Assembly: GCA_013822395.1 (NCBI GenBank) | Contig: PNKK01000002.1 | Span: 62,001-126,000, forward strand | From: Anaerolinea sp. | GTDB lineage: Bacteria; Chloroflexota; Limnocylindria; Limnocylindrales; CSP1-4 | DNA: 64,000 nt | Direction: 5' to 3' | In this document: positions 47,018 through 56,655 of the stretch, one piece after another | How the letters are laid out: every line of letters starts with the position of its first letter | Position numbering within the stretch: position 1 is the first letter of the stretch | Made by a program: the position numbers and the translations under genes | Notes under the pieces: generated by a model | Told to the model about the DNA's origin: nothing | The model's input: only the letters and a program-made list of their open reading frames with translations | Database searches by the model: none

Positions 47018-47755
47018 CTAGACCTTCAGGCCACCCCGCTCGCCGTACTCCGGCAGGACGGGCAACGTCGCGCAACGACAGTCCGGGTGGGCCGGCGGCG
47101 CGTCGATGCCACCGGTGAACGGCCGATCCATCGGCCGCTGCTCACCATGGAGCGCCTGACACTGCGCGCACGTCCCCTCGCCGTCGGCGCTCCACTCCTT
47201 GTCGGTCACGCCCGCCTCGCGGTAGCGCTCCAGGGCGCCCGCGCTCGAGGCGCGGATCGTCTCGGTGCGCGCGATGACCGTCGCCCGCTCTCGGCTCATC
47301 GTGCCCTCGAACACGTCCCGCAGACGAGCGGCGATCCGGTCCATCGGCTCGCCGGCGTCGAGCCCGGCGGCGACCGCATCGCTGATTTCCCGCGCCCGCT
47401 CGGTGACCCACTCGTCGGCGAAGGTGCGCACGTAGCCCCGGATGAACGAGGCGACGGCCACCGGCAACGGCACCGACATTGTCGGCCGTGACCCGAGCTG
47501 CGCCTCGCCCCACTCGCCGCCGATGATCGCGGCGCGCGACATGTAGCGCTCCAGCTCGCGGGCGAAGTCCTCGTCGGCGTTCTGGGGGAGCCACTCGGAC
47601 GGCAGGGCCTTGAGGAGCCCGAGCCGGCCACCGGCGTGCATCCGCCAGGTCGCGAACAGCCCGTCGAGCGCCGCGATGAAGGCGCGCTCGGTGGCCGAGA
47701 GGGCGGCGACCTGCGGGAACGGGTCGTGTGCCTTCGCTAGCGGCGGCGGTAGAAC
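47018..47755 (-). CDS. SPP1 gp7-like head morphogenesis protein (start approximate)
   Basis: RATVIARTETIRASSAGALERYREAGV...CAQCQALHGEQ...PPAHPDCRCATLPV. Confidence 0.85.
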   Translation of the reverse strand, partial: VLPPPLAKAHDPFPQVAALSATERAFIAALDGLFATWRMHAGGRLGLLKALPSEWLPQNADEDFARELERYMSRAAIIGGEWGEAQLGSRPTMSVPLPVAVASFIRGYVRTFADEWVTERAREISDAVAAGLDAGEPMDRIAARLRDVFEGTMSRERATVIARTETIRASSAGALERYREAGVTDKEWSADGEGTCAQCQALHGEQRPMDRPFTGGIDAPPAHPDCRCATLPVLPEYGERGGLKV

Positions 47756-49173
47756 GCCGCGAGGTCGAAAGGGCGGGTGGCCTTGCCGGCCTCCGTCGCC
47801 ACGGCCTGGTCCTCTGCCCCCGCCTCCGTCGCCGCGGCCTCCTCGTCTGGCGCAGGCGGGCCGGACGCGACGGGAGCAGGCGGTGGGGCCTCGAGACCGG
47901 CGAGGTAGAGGCTCATCGGGACGGGTCCGGCCTTGGGCACGGGAACCCACAGCTCGTCGCCGTACCTGTCGAGCGGCGGATCGCCGCGCTCCGCGAGCGC
48001 ATCGTTGGGGCGCACCCAGGAGAGGCCACCGAGGGCCTTCGAGTAGTACTCGGCGGCCGCCTGGTTGCTGTGGCGGCCGAGGTCGCTGAACCGGAAGGTC
48101 AGGAGGGGGTGAAAGCTCGCCACGACCTCGCGCGTCAGGTACTCCGCAACGAGTTCCATGAGCGGCGCGTAGCCATGCTCCTCGGTGAACTCCGCGTTGA
48201 CCTGGCCCTGGCTGCGGTTGACGTCGAAGGCGATCCCGATGTCCTGGGGCTGGACGTGGAACACCGCGCAGATCTTGCGGGCGAGGTAGGTCAGCCACTC
48301 CATGTACTGCATGTCGCTGTTCGACTGGCTAAGCTGCGTCCACTTCGCGCCCTTGCCGCCGCCGATGATCGCGATCTGGCTGCGGCCGGCGATCTCGGCG
48401 TCCCAATACGCCCGGAAGCTGTCCACGGCGTCCGGGCGGATGCCCTCGCCGAGGTCGAGCAGGCCCGGCGGGGTCGCCTGGCGCACCGCCCGCCGGTTGT
48501 ACTCCGCCGCCGCGAGGTCCCCCTCGATCGTATCGGCGAGCACCTCGAGCGCGGAGAGCCCGAGCGGGCTGTACGTCACCGGGCGCTCCATCATGCAGAC
48601 GAGCTCATCGTTGCGGAAGCGCTGGACCTCGCGCCCCTGGAGGTCGAACTGGTAGTAGCGCGGCGCGCTCGTGTCGCTGCCGTCCCACTCCGGATCGAAG
48701 CGGATCGTGCCGCCATCGACGCCCCACAGGTAGGCGATCGGCTGCACGCCCCCGACCCGCAGTCGCCCGCCGACCGTGAGCTCCTTCTCGATGCAGCCCT
48801 GGTCGAGGACGAGCAGATCCTCGACCACCTGCTCGATCAGCGTCCGGAAGCTCTCGCCCTTCGGGTTGGGGTTGCGCAGGAGCGCCTTGGCGGCGGCGAT
48901 CGCCCCCTCTGGCACATCCACCCCGGACTCGACGGGCACGATGTCCCAGCGCCCGCGGCCCACCTGTGAGCGGCGCAGGTCGATCGCGGCGCGGACCCAC
49001 GGATTGCGCCGGGACCAGCGCCGGAGGTGCGCGACCGAGGGCTTGGGCAGCGGGCCGGTGAAGGCGGCGCCGCGGACGGCGATGTCGCCGTCCCAGCCGA
49101 ACAGGCCGCCATAGCGGGTGTGGTCGCGGGTGATGATCGGCGCCGCCCGCCGAGCGGCCCGGCGGGGACTCAC
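47737..49173 (-). CDS. Portal protein
   Basis: LARKICAVFHVQPQDIGIAFDVNRSQGQVNAEFTEEHGYAPLMELVAEYLTREV; downstream of terminase. Confidence 0.9.
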   Translation of the reverse strand: MSPRRAARRAAPIITRDHTRYGGLFGWDGDIAVRGAAFTGPLPKPSVAHLRRWSRRNPWVRAAIDLRRSQVGRGRWDIVPVESGVDVPEGAIAAAKALLRNPNPKGESFRTLIEQVVEDLLVLDQGCIEKELTVGGRLRVGGVQPIAYLWGVDGGTIRFDPEWDGSDTSAPRYYQFDLQGREVQRFRNDELVCMMERPVTYSPLGLSALEVLADTIEGDLAAAEYNRRAVRQATPPGLLDLGEGIRPDAVDSFRAYWDAEIAGRSQIAIIGGGKGAKWTQLSQSNSDMQYMEWLTYLARKICAVFHVQPQDIGIAFDVNRSQGQVNAEFTEEHGYAPLMELVAEYLTREVVASFHPLLTFRFSDLGRHSNQAAAEYYSKALGGLSWVRPNDALAERGDPPLDRYGDELWVPVPKAGPVPMSLYLAGLEAPPPAPVASGPPAPDEEAAATEAGAEDQAVATEAGKATRPFDLAAFYRRR

Positions 49174-49433
49174 CGGCGCGCCCGGTGCTCGGCGATGTAG
49201 CGCCCGATGACATCCGCCATGACGACTCGCTCAAGCTCCTTGTTGACGATCTCGCGCGCCTCGGCCAGCGTGAACGGCAGCGGCGGCGCGAGGTCGCCGT
49301 ACTCCGGTCCTCGCCGCAACGGCGCCAGTGAGGCCCACCAGCGCGGCACGACGAAGTCTCCGTCCGCGAACCGCATGACCAGCGTGTCGTACGTGTCCGG
49401 CGTCATCTCACGTCCGATTGGGCGCCGCGGCAA
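49170..49433 (-). CDS. Small phage protein
   Basis: Overlaps portal start. Confidence 0.5.
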   Translation of the reverse strand: MPRRPIGREMTPDTYDTLVMRFADGDFVVPRWWASLAPLRRGPEYGDLAPPLPFTLAEAREIVNKELERVVMADVIGRYIAEHRARR

Positions 49434-49830
49434 GCCCTCCGGCGTCTACGTCGTCCTCGGCGCCCGCATCGTCACCGAGCAGCTCGGCCTGGCTCACCTC
49501 GTAAGCCCGCTGCTGGGGCACGGAGCGCCGCGCAGCGTGGAGCCGGCGATAACAGCTCGCGCACACGTCGTAGCGCTTCTGCCCGCGCGCCCGCGGGCGC
49601 ATCGGCTCCGGGGCGAGTTGCTGTTCGTGGTGTGTCGGCCCAACGAGCACGCCGCACGCAGCGCAGCGCGGGTGGGCGAGTCGGAGGCGGCGGTAGTCCT
49701 TCGCGAGCGGCGCGAAGGCGGCCTGGAGACGGGCGATCTCACGGCCCACCGCCCGCAGGTCGCCGCCGACCGAGTCCACCTGCTGGCACGTCTCGCAATC
49801 GATCACGGCGTCTCGCACGGCGCCAGCCAA
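49408..49830 (-). CDS. Zinc-finger/HNH-like phage protein
   Basis: CETCQQ...HPRCAACGVLVGPTHHEQQ...YDVCASCYRRLH. Confidence 0.55.
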   Translation of the reverse strand: MAGAVRDAVIDCETCQQVDSVGGDLRAVGREIARLQAAFAPLAKDYRRLRLAHPRCAACGVLVGPTHHEQQLAPEPMRPRARGQKRYDVCASCYRRLHAARRSVPQQRAYEVSQAELLGDDAGAEDDVDAGGLAAAPNRT

Positions 49831-49866
49831 GGGTTCCGTACTCGGACCTCGACACGCACGGCTGCG

Positions 49867-50400
49867 CTACTCGCCGGCATGGACCACATCGAGGACATCG
49901 ACGACGGCCACCAGCCGATCGGCCGCCATCTCTGGTGTGTCGGCGGACGTGTCGACGGTCGCGTCGTAGCGAAACGCCGGCCAGTGGAACTCAGACTCGT
50001 GGTCGCGCTGCGGGCCCGCGCGACCGACGAGCCGGATGAACCGGAAGCCGTGCTCGCGGAGCGCGCGCTCCTCGTTCGGGAACCGGCAATCGTCCACGAC
50101 GTAGTGCCGCCCGGGCGCCAGCCGGCGGACGAGCGACTTGACCCAGAAATCCTCGTCGAGCTGCCGGCGGATCGCGTCTGTGCCCAGCGCCTGGAGCAGC
50201 TCGCGACCCGTGATCTCGACCGTCGCGCCCGACCGCCTGACCTCGTAGTGCGCCGCCTTGTCGATCGGGCCATACGCGCAGGCGGCGATCTCGCGCAGCG
50301 GGTCGGCGAACGAGAGGTGCTCCCAGCCGTACTGGCCGAGCGCCCGGGCGAGCGTCGTCTTGCCGCTCCCCTGTGGGCCGATGAGGGCGAGGCTCGTCAT
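49867..50400 (-). CDS. Deoxynucleoside monophosphate kinase-like P-loop protein
   Basis: LALIGPQGSGKTTLARALG...RHYVVDDCRFPNEERALREHGFRFIRLVGR. Confidence 0.75.
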   Translation of the reverse strand: MTSLALIGPQGSGKTTLARALGQYGWEHLSFADPLREIAACAYGPIDKAAHYEVRRSGATVEITGRELLQALGTDAIRRQLDEDFWVKSLVRRLAPGRHYVVDDCRFPNEERALREHGFRFIRLVGRAGPQRDHESEFHWPAFRYDATVDTSADTPEMAADRLVAVVDVLDVVHAGE

Positions 50401-50409
50401 GCTCGCTGC

Positions 50410-50438
50410 ATCATACGTGCGTATGAAGCGAGACGCAA
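50410..50438 (-). promoter_or_regulatory. sigma70-like promoter with operator over -10
   Basis: TTGCGT-N17-TATGAT; operator TCATAC-N4-GTATGA 50411-50426. Confidence 0.6.
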
Positions 50439-50443
50439 GTCTG

Positions 50444-51910
50444 TCACCGGCTCGCGCTCGTGAAGTAGAACTCGGTGCCGCCGAGGTCGGCGGCGTAGAC
50501 GGCGGCGTCCACGAGGTCGTCATGCTCGCCGTTGGGGAAGGCGAGCAGTTGCGAGGGCAGCTCGCCGAGGTCGGTCGGGCCGGTCCCGAGCCCCGGACCA
50601 CCGCGCAGGAACGAGACCTTGCGCCCCTCGAAACGCGCCGCCAGCGCCCGTGCCCGGGTCACCTTGTCCTTGTCCGGGTAGACCGGCATGGCCGGCAGGC
50701 GGGTGTTGCGCAGCACCTCGCGGACGAACGTGCCCTGGTGCTGGGTCGCCTCGATGTTGAGTGCCTGGAGCTCCCGGGCGCGCTCGGCGGCGACCGGGTG
50801 TGGTGCCCGCCAGCCGACGAACCCGGCCGGCAGCAGCTTCATCGGCCAGAGCAGGCGCGGGCCAGCCGGGTTGCTGCCGGCGGTCTCGACGTACGTCCCG
50901 TCGTCCTGCCGCCCGGTGAGCCACAGCCGGTGGCCCTCATCGAGGCGCGCCTGCCAGGCGCCGACGATGTAGAGGTCGCGCTCGGGCGTCTCGATCGCCT
51001 CGACCCCGGCGGTGTAGTCGGACCGCTCGGATGTCGAGCTGGCGAGGTCGAGCCCGAACCGCCGACCGCCCTCGGGCACGTTGTCAACCCAGCCGAACCA
51101 CTCGCGCTTGAAGATGTTGCCGCCCATCCCCGAGGGGTCGTTCTGATACTGGAGGTCATACAGCGCCGAGCCCATGTCGAGGCGCTTGGCGAGGAGCGCC
51201 TCCATCCCCCACAGCTCGGGCCACAGCGTCGAGCCGTCGTCCCCGAGCGCCTTGCGCACGAGGTGCGGCCATCCCTTGCGGATCAGCTCGGCGTAGAAAT
51301 CGTCCTCGTGCCAGCGGGTGCCGGCGAACCAGCGCACCCCGTCGGGTACGACCATCGGGTCGACGACCTGCCAGTACGCCTCCGACGCGCGCTGGCGCTG
51401 GCCGGCCGTCGTGTTCTCGGTCCGGCCCACGATGTCGTCGCCGATGAGGATGTCGAGGCGCGGCCCCGGCTTGGCCGACAGCAGGGCATCGGTCAGCATC
51501 GAGTGGTCCTTGCCGAGGGCCACGCCCTTGACGGTCCACTCGGCGTCGGTCCACTTGTCGCCCGTGACCCCGTCCTGCGCCCACTCGAACACCTCGGCGA
51601 ACTTCGGCGACTCGACCATGCTGCGGATGGCCCGTGAGCGCGCCATTGCATCGCCGCCGACCGAGGTCAGGACACCGATCCGCTTCTGTCCCCGGTGGAC
51701 GCCGACCAGCCGAGCCGCACGATGGAGCAGCGCCGTCGTCTTGGCATGGCCGCGCGGCTCCAGCACCACACCCTTCGGGTGCCGATCGAGGAACCGCGAC
51801 AGCTCCCACAGATGGGCCGGGAAGACGAGGTCGGAGACGTACTCTGCGAAGGCGGCGTCGCTGGTCATGGCGAGCCGGCGCAGCTCCCGCCGGTAGCTTA
51901 TGCGAGGCAC
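50444..51910 (-). CDS. Terminase large subunit
   Basis: PRGHAKTTALLHR Walker A, LDILIGDDIVG, GLDLASSTSERSDYTAGV nuclease motif, NGEHDDLVDA. Confidence 0.92.
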   Translation of the reverse strand: MPRISYRRELRRLAMTSDAAFAEYVSDLVFPAHLWELSRFLDRHPKGVVLEPRGHAKTTALLHRAARLVGVHRGQKRIGVLTSVGGDAMARSRAIRSMVESPKFAEVFEWAQDGVTGDKWTDAEWTVKGVALGKDHSMLTDALLSAKPGPRLDILIGDDIVGRTENTTAGQRQRASEAYWQVVDPMVVPDGVRWFAGTRWHEDDFYAELIRKGWPHLVRKALGDDGSTLWPELWGMEALLAKRLDMGSALYDLQYQNDPSGMGGNIFKREWFGWVDNVPEGGRRFGLDLASSTSERSDYTAGVEAIETPERDLYIVGAWQARLDEGHRLWLTGRQDDGTYVETAGSNPAGPRLLWPMKLLPAGFVGWRAPHPVAAERARELQALNIEATQHQGTFVREVLRNTRLPAMPVYPDKDKVTRARALAARFEGRKVSFLRGGPGLGTGPTDLGELPSQLLAFPNGEHDDLVDAAVYAADLGGTEFYFTSASR

Positions 51911-51920
51911 CCGACGTGCC

Positions 51921-52088
51921 TCACCGCCGCCACGCCGGACGAAGGATCAGCGCGCCGAACACCTTGGACATCGGCTCGCCACACAGCGCGCAGCGCGGCA
52001 CCGGTGGTGCGTAGCCGATCGGCGAGGTCGTGGTCCGCACAGCCGGCGGCTCGTGGCGGCGGCAGACGAACTCGTGGTCCACGCTCAT
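51921..52088 (-). CDS. 55-aa CxxC small protein between terminase subunits (not in supplied ORF track)
   Basis: MSVDHEFVCRRHEPPAVRTTTSPIGYAPPVPRCALCGEPMSKVFGALILRPAWRR; start overlaps upstream stop. Confidence 0.55.
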   Translation of the reverse strand: MSVDHEFVCRRHEPPAVRTTTSPIGYAPPVPRCALCGEPMSKVFGALILRPAWRR

Positions 52089-52612
52089 GCCTCCTCCGTG
52101 TCGTCCCGCGCGGCGGCCTCCAGCTCATCGGCGTGGAGCCGGAAGCGGCGCGCCTGCTCCTCGGGTGAGAGGGCGTCGAGCGGATGGCTGCTCTCGACCC
52201 GAACGGGCCCGCCAGCGGCGCCGGTCAGCTCGACCCTGCGCACGTCGATCCCCGCCAGTTCGGCGATCCGCTTGGCTGCGTCGAGGCGGAGCTTCTGGTT
52301 CGCGATCTCCAGGACGGTCCCGCGCTTGGCGGCAGCGCCCTGGGTGGCCTCGGCGAGCACGCTCCGGGCCTGGGCGATCATGTCCGCCCGGATGTCCTCA
52401 TTCGGACTGACATAGGCGAGGTGGCCATCGCGGATCGCCTTGATGTGCTCCCGCACCTGCCGCGCACCGATGTGGATGGGGTCAGGCTCGCCCTTCTCGT
52501 TCTTCGCGCCGGCCAGGAGCACACGGATGCGCTCGGCGGAGTAACCGGCGAGGTGGAAGCGCTCGATCAGCTCGCGGGTGCGGCGAAGCTTGGCCTCGGT
52601 CGGGCGAGCCAT
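52085..52612 (-). CDS. Terminase small subunit-like DNA-binding protein
   Basis: HTH-like N-terminus, coupled to TerL cluster. Confidence 0.7.
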   Translation of the reverse strand: MARPTEAKLRRTRELIERFHLAGYSAERIRVLLAGAKNEKGEPDPIHIGARQVREHIKAIRDGHLAYVSPNEDIRADMIAQARSVLAEATQGAAAKRGTVLEIANQKLRLDAAKRIAELAGIDVRRVELTGAAGGPVRVESSHPLDALSPEEQARRFRLHADELEAAARDDTEEA

Positions 52613-53052
52613 CAGGCGACCTCCCAACGGAGCTTCTCCTGGGTGGGGTGCATGTCGACGCGCGGGCGCCCATCGCGAGACCACGTGCCACCGCCCGCCT
52701 CGCCGATCAGCCGGAACCCCGCCGCGCGGAGCGACGAACCGCCCTCCTCGGGGAGCGTGTAGGTAACAAGCCGGCGGTAGCCCATCGCCCGCGCCGCGCG
52801 CCACGCGGCGCGGTAGAGCATCGAGCACGCGTTCCTGCTGCCGTCAGTGGCGAGACGCGTCACTTCGCACGTCCAATCGTCGTCGAGCACCCGCGCGACA
52901 GGGCGGCCGACGATCACGACACCTACAAGCGCGGGCGGCTCAGCGAGGCCAATGGCGAACAGCCCGCCTTGGGGCGCTCGATGATGGCGATGCATTCGAT
53001 CGACGTAGGCGCGCGCCTCGCGCAGGGTCAGCGGGACCAGCACGAGGGCCAT
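52612..53052 (-). CDS. XF1762-like GNAT-related protein
   Basis: LTLREARAYVDRMHRHHRAPQGGLFAIGL...VGVVIVGRPVARVLDDDWTCEVTRLATDGSRNACSMLYRAAWRAA. Confidence 0.7.
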   Translation of the reverse strand: MALVLVPLTLREARAYVDRMHRHHRAPQGGLFAIGLAEPPALVGVVIVGRPVARVLDDDWTCEVTRLATDGSRNACSMLYRAAWRAARAMGYRRLVTYTLPEEGGSSLRAAGFRLIGEAGGGTWSRDGRPRVDMHPTQEKLRWEVA

Positions 53053-53077
53053 CAGGCACCCCCCGCCACTGAGACGT

Positions 53078-53572
53078 TTAGAACTCCAGCGTGCCCTGCC
53101 TGAACGTGGGCGGCGGTGGCGTCGGGCGGTGCGACGGGGCGAACTCCCCGGCCGCGATCCGACGCAGGATGCCCGGGTCGCCAGGCGGGACCGAGTGCTG
53201 GAGCGAGCCCGGCGGCGGCGGCGCATCGGGGTGCCAGAGCATCTGCCGCACGTCGGCAAAGCCCTTCCACGCCGGCGCGACCGTCCATCCGGCCTCCAGC
53301 CACTCGACGTACCGCCAGAAGGTCCGAGCCCCGCTGAACCGGCAGTGGATGACCATGTGGCACCGGAAACACAGCTCGAACGCCCCAATATGAGGCCCGT
53401 ACGGCGCCGAGTAGTCCTCGCTGTGGGCCATGATCTGCCCGGCGGTCTGTCCGCACGCCTGGCAGCGGACCGGCCTCGCACGTCGCCCGGCGACGTACTC
53501 GCGCTTCAGCCAGTTGTAGGCGCGCATCCGCTGGTCGCCCGTGAAACCGTTGTACGTCGCGAGGATGCTCAT
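53078..53572 (-). CDS. Zinc-binding/HNH-like phage protein
   Basis: CQACGQTAGQIMAHSEDYSAPYGPHIGAFELCFRCHMVIH. Confidence 0.6.
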   Translation of the reverse strand: MSILATYNGFTGDQRMRAYNWLKREYVAGRRARPVRCQACGQTAGQIMAHSEDYSAPYGPHIGAFELCFRCHMVIHCRFSGARTFWRYVEWLEAGWTVAPAWKGFADVRQMLWHPDAPPPPGSLQHSVPPGDPGILRRIAAGEFAPSHRPTPPPPTFRQGTLEF

Positions 53573-53610
53573 ACGAATGTATCTTACCACACATGCCGGC
53601 GTCCTTCCAA
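53570..53610 (-). promoter_or_regulatory. Promoter with operator covering the start codon
   Basis: TTGGAA-N18-TAAGAT; operator GATACATTCGTATG 53570-53583. Confidence 0.55.
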
Positions 53611-53979
53611 GATGACGCGCGTCACGGTTGTCCCCGAGCGGGTCCGGCTCTCGCTCGCGCGGCGGAAGCCGAGCCGGTCGTAGATCCGGGGGTCGAGCGC
53701 GATGGCCTCGATCCGGGCCGGCGCGACCCGGTCGATCAGCCCGGTCAGGAGCATGGTGCCGTAGCCCTTGCCGCGCTCACCGGGCAGGGTGTAGGCGCCG
53801 CGGAAGCGGTAGCCGTTGCGGAGCGGGAGCAGCCCGGCGAAGGCCACCAGGCGGCCGCCGTCGAAGACGCCCCACCAGTCGGTCGGCGTGGCGCCCTCGG
53901 ACAGCGAGACGTGCTCCTTCGCCGCGCGCGAGGCGTACGGCCGGACATCGTCGTGGGCGATCGGGCGCAGCTCCATCAT
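53584..53979 (-). CDS. GNAT N-acetyltransferase
   Basis: GAYTLPGERGKGYGTMLLTGLIDR; IYDRLGFRRASESRTR. Confidence 0.75.
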   Translation of the reverse strand: MMELRPIAHDDVRPYASRAAKEHVSLSEGATPTDWWGVFDGGRLVAFAGLLPLRNGYRFRGAYTLPGERGKGYGTMLLTGLIDRVAPARIEAIALDPRIYDRLGFRRASESRTRSGTTVTRVILEGRRHVW

Positions 53980-54536
53980 TCGCCCTGCACGTCTTCGAGC
54001 CGCGCCCGCTTGCGGCCCTGCTGGTCGGTGCCCGACTCGACCGGATACCACGCCTTGCTGTACGTCCACTCGCCGACACGCTTCGCCGCGAACACGCCCT
54101 CGGCGTAGAGCGTCTCGATCTCCTCGCGCGTAGCCCCCAGCTCGATCCCGACGGCCTCGGCGCTCATGCCGAGGTCATCGATCAGCTCGCGCACGACGGC
54201 GTGCATCTTGACCGCACCATGGACGCCCTTCGCCCGGTTCATTCGCACCGTCAGCACGATGGCCTCGGCGCGATCGACGTTGAGCACAGCGCACGGCACC
54301 ATGCCGGCGTAGCGCCCTTGGAGGTAGGGGCTATCCTTCGACAGGCGGTACCGGTGATAGCCGTCGATGATCGTGCCATCCGGCGACACGAGTAGCGGCT
54401 GAGTCCACCCGGTCTCCAGGATCGAGCGCTCCAGGAGCCTCAGCTCGGGGCGCAGCACCACGTTCGGGTTGTACGAGTTAGGGTTGAGGCTGTCGACGTG
54501 TCGCCATTCGATGCGGTTGATCGGGTCGTCAAACAT
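53976..54536 (-). CDS. ParB/sulfiredoxin-fold protein, IbrB-like
   Basis: LNPNSYNPNVVLRPELRLLERSILETGWTQPLLVSPDGTIIDGYHRY. Confidence 0.75.
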   Translation of the reverse strand: MFDDPINRIEWRHVDSLNPNSYNPNVVLRPELRLLERSILETGWTQPLLVSPDGTIIDGYHRYRLSKDSPYLQGRYAGMVPCAVLNVDRAEAIVLTVRMNRAKGVHGAVKMHAVVRELIDDLGMSAEAVGIELGATREEIETLYAEGVFAAKRVGEWTYSKAWYPVESGTDQQGRKRARLEDVQGE

Positions 54537-55638
54537 CCTGGTCCCTCAGCATGGCGGCGGCCTGATCTCGGGCGAGGCTCACCGGGAAGATGCCCTTGTG
54601 GTACGAGCCGCCGACGAAGATGGCGAGCAGGTGATCGAGCGGGAAGTAGTCGGGCTGGGCCCGCACCCGAGGCTCGACGCCGCGCAGCTTCTTGAGCGCC
54701 TCGGAGCGGTCGAGCGGGTCCTCGATGCACTCCATGATGTAGCGCCGGATGCCCTCAATCGACTGGCCATACTCGGCCAGGAGCGCAGCCCGCCCGGCCT
54801 CCTGATTGAACTCGGACCAGTAGCGCGCCTGGACCGCGACCTCGGGGAAGACGCCGAGGATGGCGTCGAAGAACTCGGGGTCGTAGTCGCGCAGCACGTC
54901 GATCCGCTTGGCGCTCTGCGGGTGGAGCGGCGTCGAGACGCGGAGCGCGTTGCCTCCCCCACCCCATAGCTGGTGGTCGTAGGTCGGGGCGTAGTGGAGG
55001 TCGTGCTCCCACATGAACCGCCAGACGTCCATTTCCAGCCAGTCGTAGATGGGGCTCGCGGTGAACACCCGGGTGCCCTTGCGGGGCACGATGTAGTTGT
55101 CGTGCAGCCGCGAGACCACACCGCGGTAGCGGTAGATGCTCTCCTGGGCGCGCAGTCCCAGGAGCACCGCGACGCGGCCCCGGCCCGGCGCGAAGTGGTC
55201 GGCGATCAGCGGGTTGAGGTCGTGCTGCTCTAGGACCCGGGTATCTCCATCGGGCAGGGACCAGCTCCCCTCGGGCTTAGGGCGGACCCACTCGCGGGCC
55301 GGGTCCCACTGGACGTAGCGCATCGTCCGGCCGAGGATGAACTTGCGCGAGGCGAGCGGAACGGTCAGCCACAGCAGGTTCACCCAGGGCAGCGCCCGGT
55401 AGCGTTCGACCTGGCTGATGACGCCCGACGGGATGACCTCCTCGTCGTAGAACAGGACGTTGACCCGATCCTGCCCGCGCTCGATCGCCACCTCGTGCGC
55501 CAGCTCCAGGACCACCTGGCTGTCCTTGCCGCCGGAGAAGCTGACCACCACGCAGTCGGCGAGGTCGTAGATGTGGTGGAGCCGCCTGCGCGCCTCGGTC
55601 AGGATGTCGGTCTCCACGTACTGCTTGCGCCTACCCAT
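54529..55638 (-). CDS. PAPS reductase-family protein, IbrA-like
   Basis: CVVVSFSGGKDSQVVLELA PP-loop; RAQESIYRYRG; ASPIYDWLEMDVWRFMWE. Confidence 0.85.
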   Translation of the reverse strand: MGRRKQYVETDILTEARRRLHHIYDLADCVVVSFSGGKDSQVVLELAHEVAIERGQDRVNVLFYDEEVIPSGVISQVERYRALPWVNLLWLTVPLASRKFILGRTMRYVQWDPAREWVRPKPEGSWSLPDGDTRVLEQHDLNPLIADHFAPGRGRVAVLLGLRAQESIYRYRGVVSRLHDNYIVPRKGTRVFTASPIYDWLEMDVWRFMWEHDLHYAPTYDHQLWGGGGNALRVSTPLHPQSAKRIDVLRDYDPEFFDAILGVFPEVAVQARYWSEFNQEAGRAALLAEYGQSIEGIRRYIMECIEDPLDRSEALKKLRGVEPRVRAQPDYFPLDHLLAIFVGGSYHKGIFPVSLARDQAAAMLRDQDV

Positions 55639-56218
55639 CGAGCGCCTCCCGGACCAGGGCATCGAGCCGCTGGGGGAAGGTGTCGAGGTCCTCGTAGCGC
55701 GTCTTGAGCCATCGCCCGAACGCCCGCCAGCGCTGGAGCTGGACCGCGTCGTCCCACACGATCGTGTCGCTCACATTGACCGTCTGCATCGCCGGACGGG
55801 GCACGCCCTTGACCGACAGGACCACGTCGTCAACGTCCTCGCCGTCGTAGCCGGTCCCGGTCAGGTTGCGCGATTGGGCCTGCTCGGTGAGGAGGGAGGT
55901 CAGGACCTTGTTGTCATACCAGGCCAGCTCGGCGAGGCGGTTGTCGGCCACGAGGTAGGCGGCCGCCTCGACGTCGTCGAGATCGAGGACGTGCGCCGCG
56001 ATGTGCGTCCAAGCGAGCGCCCTGGCGGCGCGCAGGAGGTGGTTGCCAGCCACCACGTAGCCAGTCGAGCGCTGGACCACGATCGGGCGGAGCTGGCCGA
56101 ACCGCTTGAGGCTCTCGGACAGCGCCCCGACATCGCCCTGACGAGGATTGGATGGGTGAAGCTGGACGGACTCGATGGGCACCACCAGCCCGCGGAGATC
56201 ATCTGCGATCAGCGCCAT
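55631..56218 (-). CDS. ParB-like N-terminal domain protein
   Basis: LVVPIESVQLHPSNPRQGDVGALSESLKRFGQLRPIVVQRSTGYVVAGNHLLRAA. Confidence 0.8.
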   Translation of the reverse strand: MALIADDLRGLVVPIESVQLHPSNPRQGDVGALSESLKRFGQLRPIVVQRSTGYVVAGNHLLRAARALAWTHIAAHVLDLDDVEAAAYLVADNRLAELAWYDNKVLTSLLTEQAQSRNLTGTGYDGEDVDDVVLSVKGVPRPAMQTVNVSDTIVWDDAVQLQRWRAFGRWLKTRYEDLDTFPQRLDALVREALDG

Positions 56219-56655
56219 CAGGCCGCCCTGCCCTTCCGGTTCAGCTCACGGATGCGCTCGCCGATCCACCGTCGACGCTCGCGCACTTCCGGTGGGTAGC
56301 CGGCGCGACCCGGGTTGCGGGTCCCACGGGCCAGCTCCAGGGCCAGCTCGGCGCGCTCTCGCTTGCTCACGAGGTAGGGCAGCGCGGCCTCCAGCAGCGG
56401 TACCACCTGCTGCGTGTTCAGGTAGTAGTGCCACGTGTCCTTGACGCCCGGGCGGACCTGCACGCGGACTTTGCCGGGCCACCGCTCATTCACCCAGTCG
56501 ATGAGCCCTCGATCCGTGTTCGAGATGTCGACCCGCAGCTCTGACCACGTCGCAGGTGAGTGGCCTGGCCTGCGCTCGTGCTTCTGGTTCGCCATGATCG
56601 AGCCCTCGCCGTCGATCAGCCCCGCGAGGTAGGCGCAGTCGGTCGCCGCACTCAC
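56218..56655 (-). CDS. LAGLIDADG-family endonuclease-like protein
   Basis: AYLAGLIDGEGSIM near N-terminus. Confidence 0.75.
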   Translation of the reverse strand: MSAATDCAYLAGLIDGEGSIMANQKHERRPGHSPATWSELRVDISNTDRGLIDWVNERWPGKVRVQVRPGVKDTWHYYLNTQQVVPLLEAALPYLVSKRERAELALELARGTRNPGRAGYPPEVRERRRWIGERIRELNRKGRAA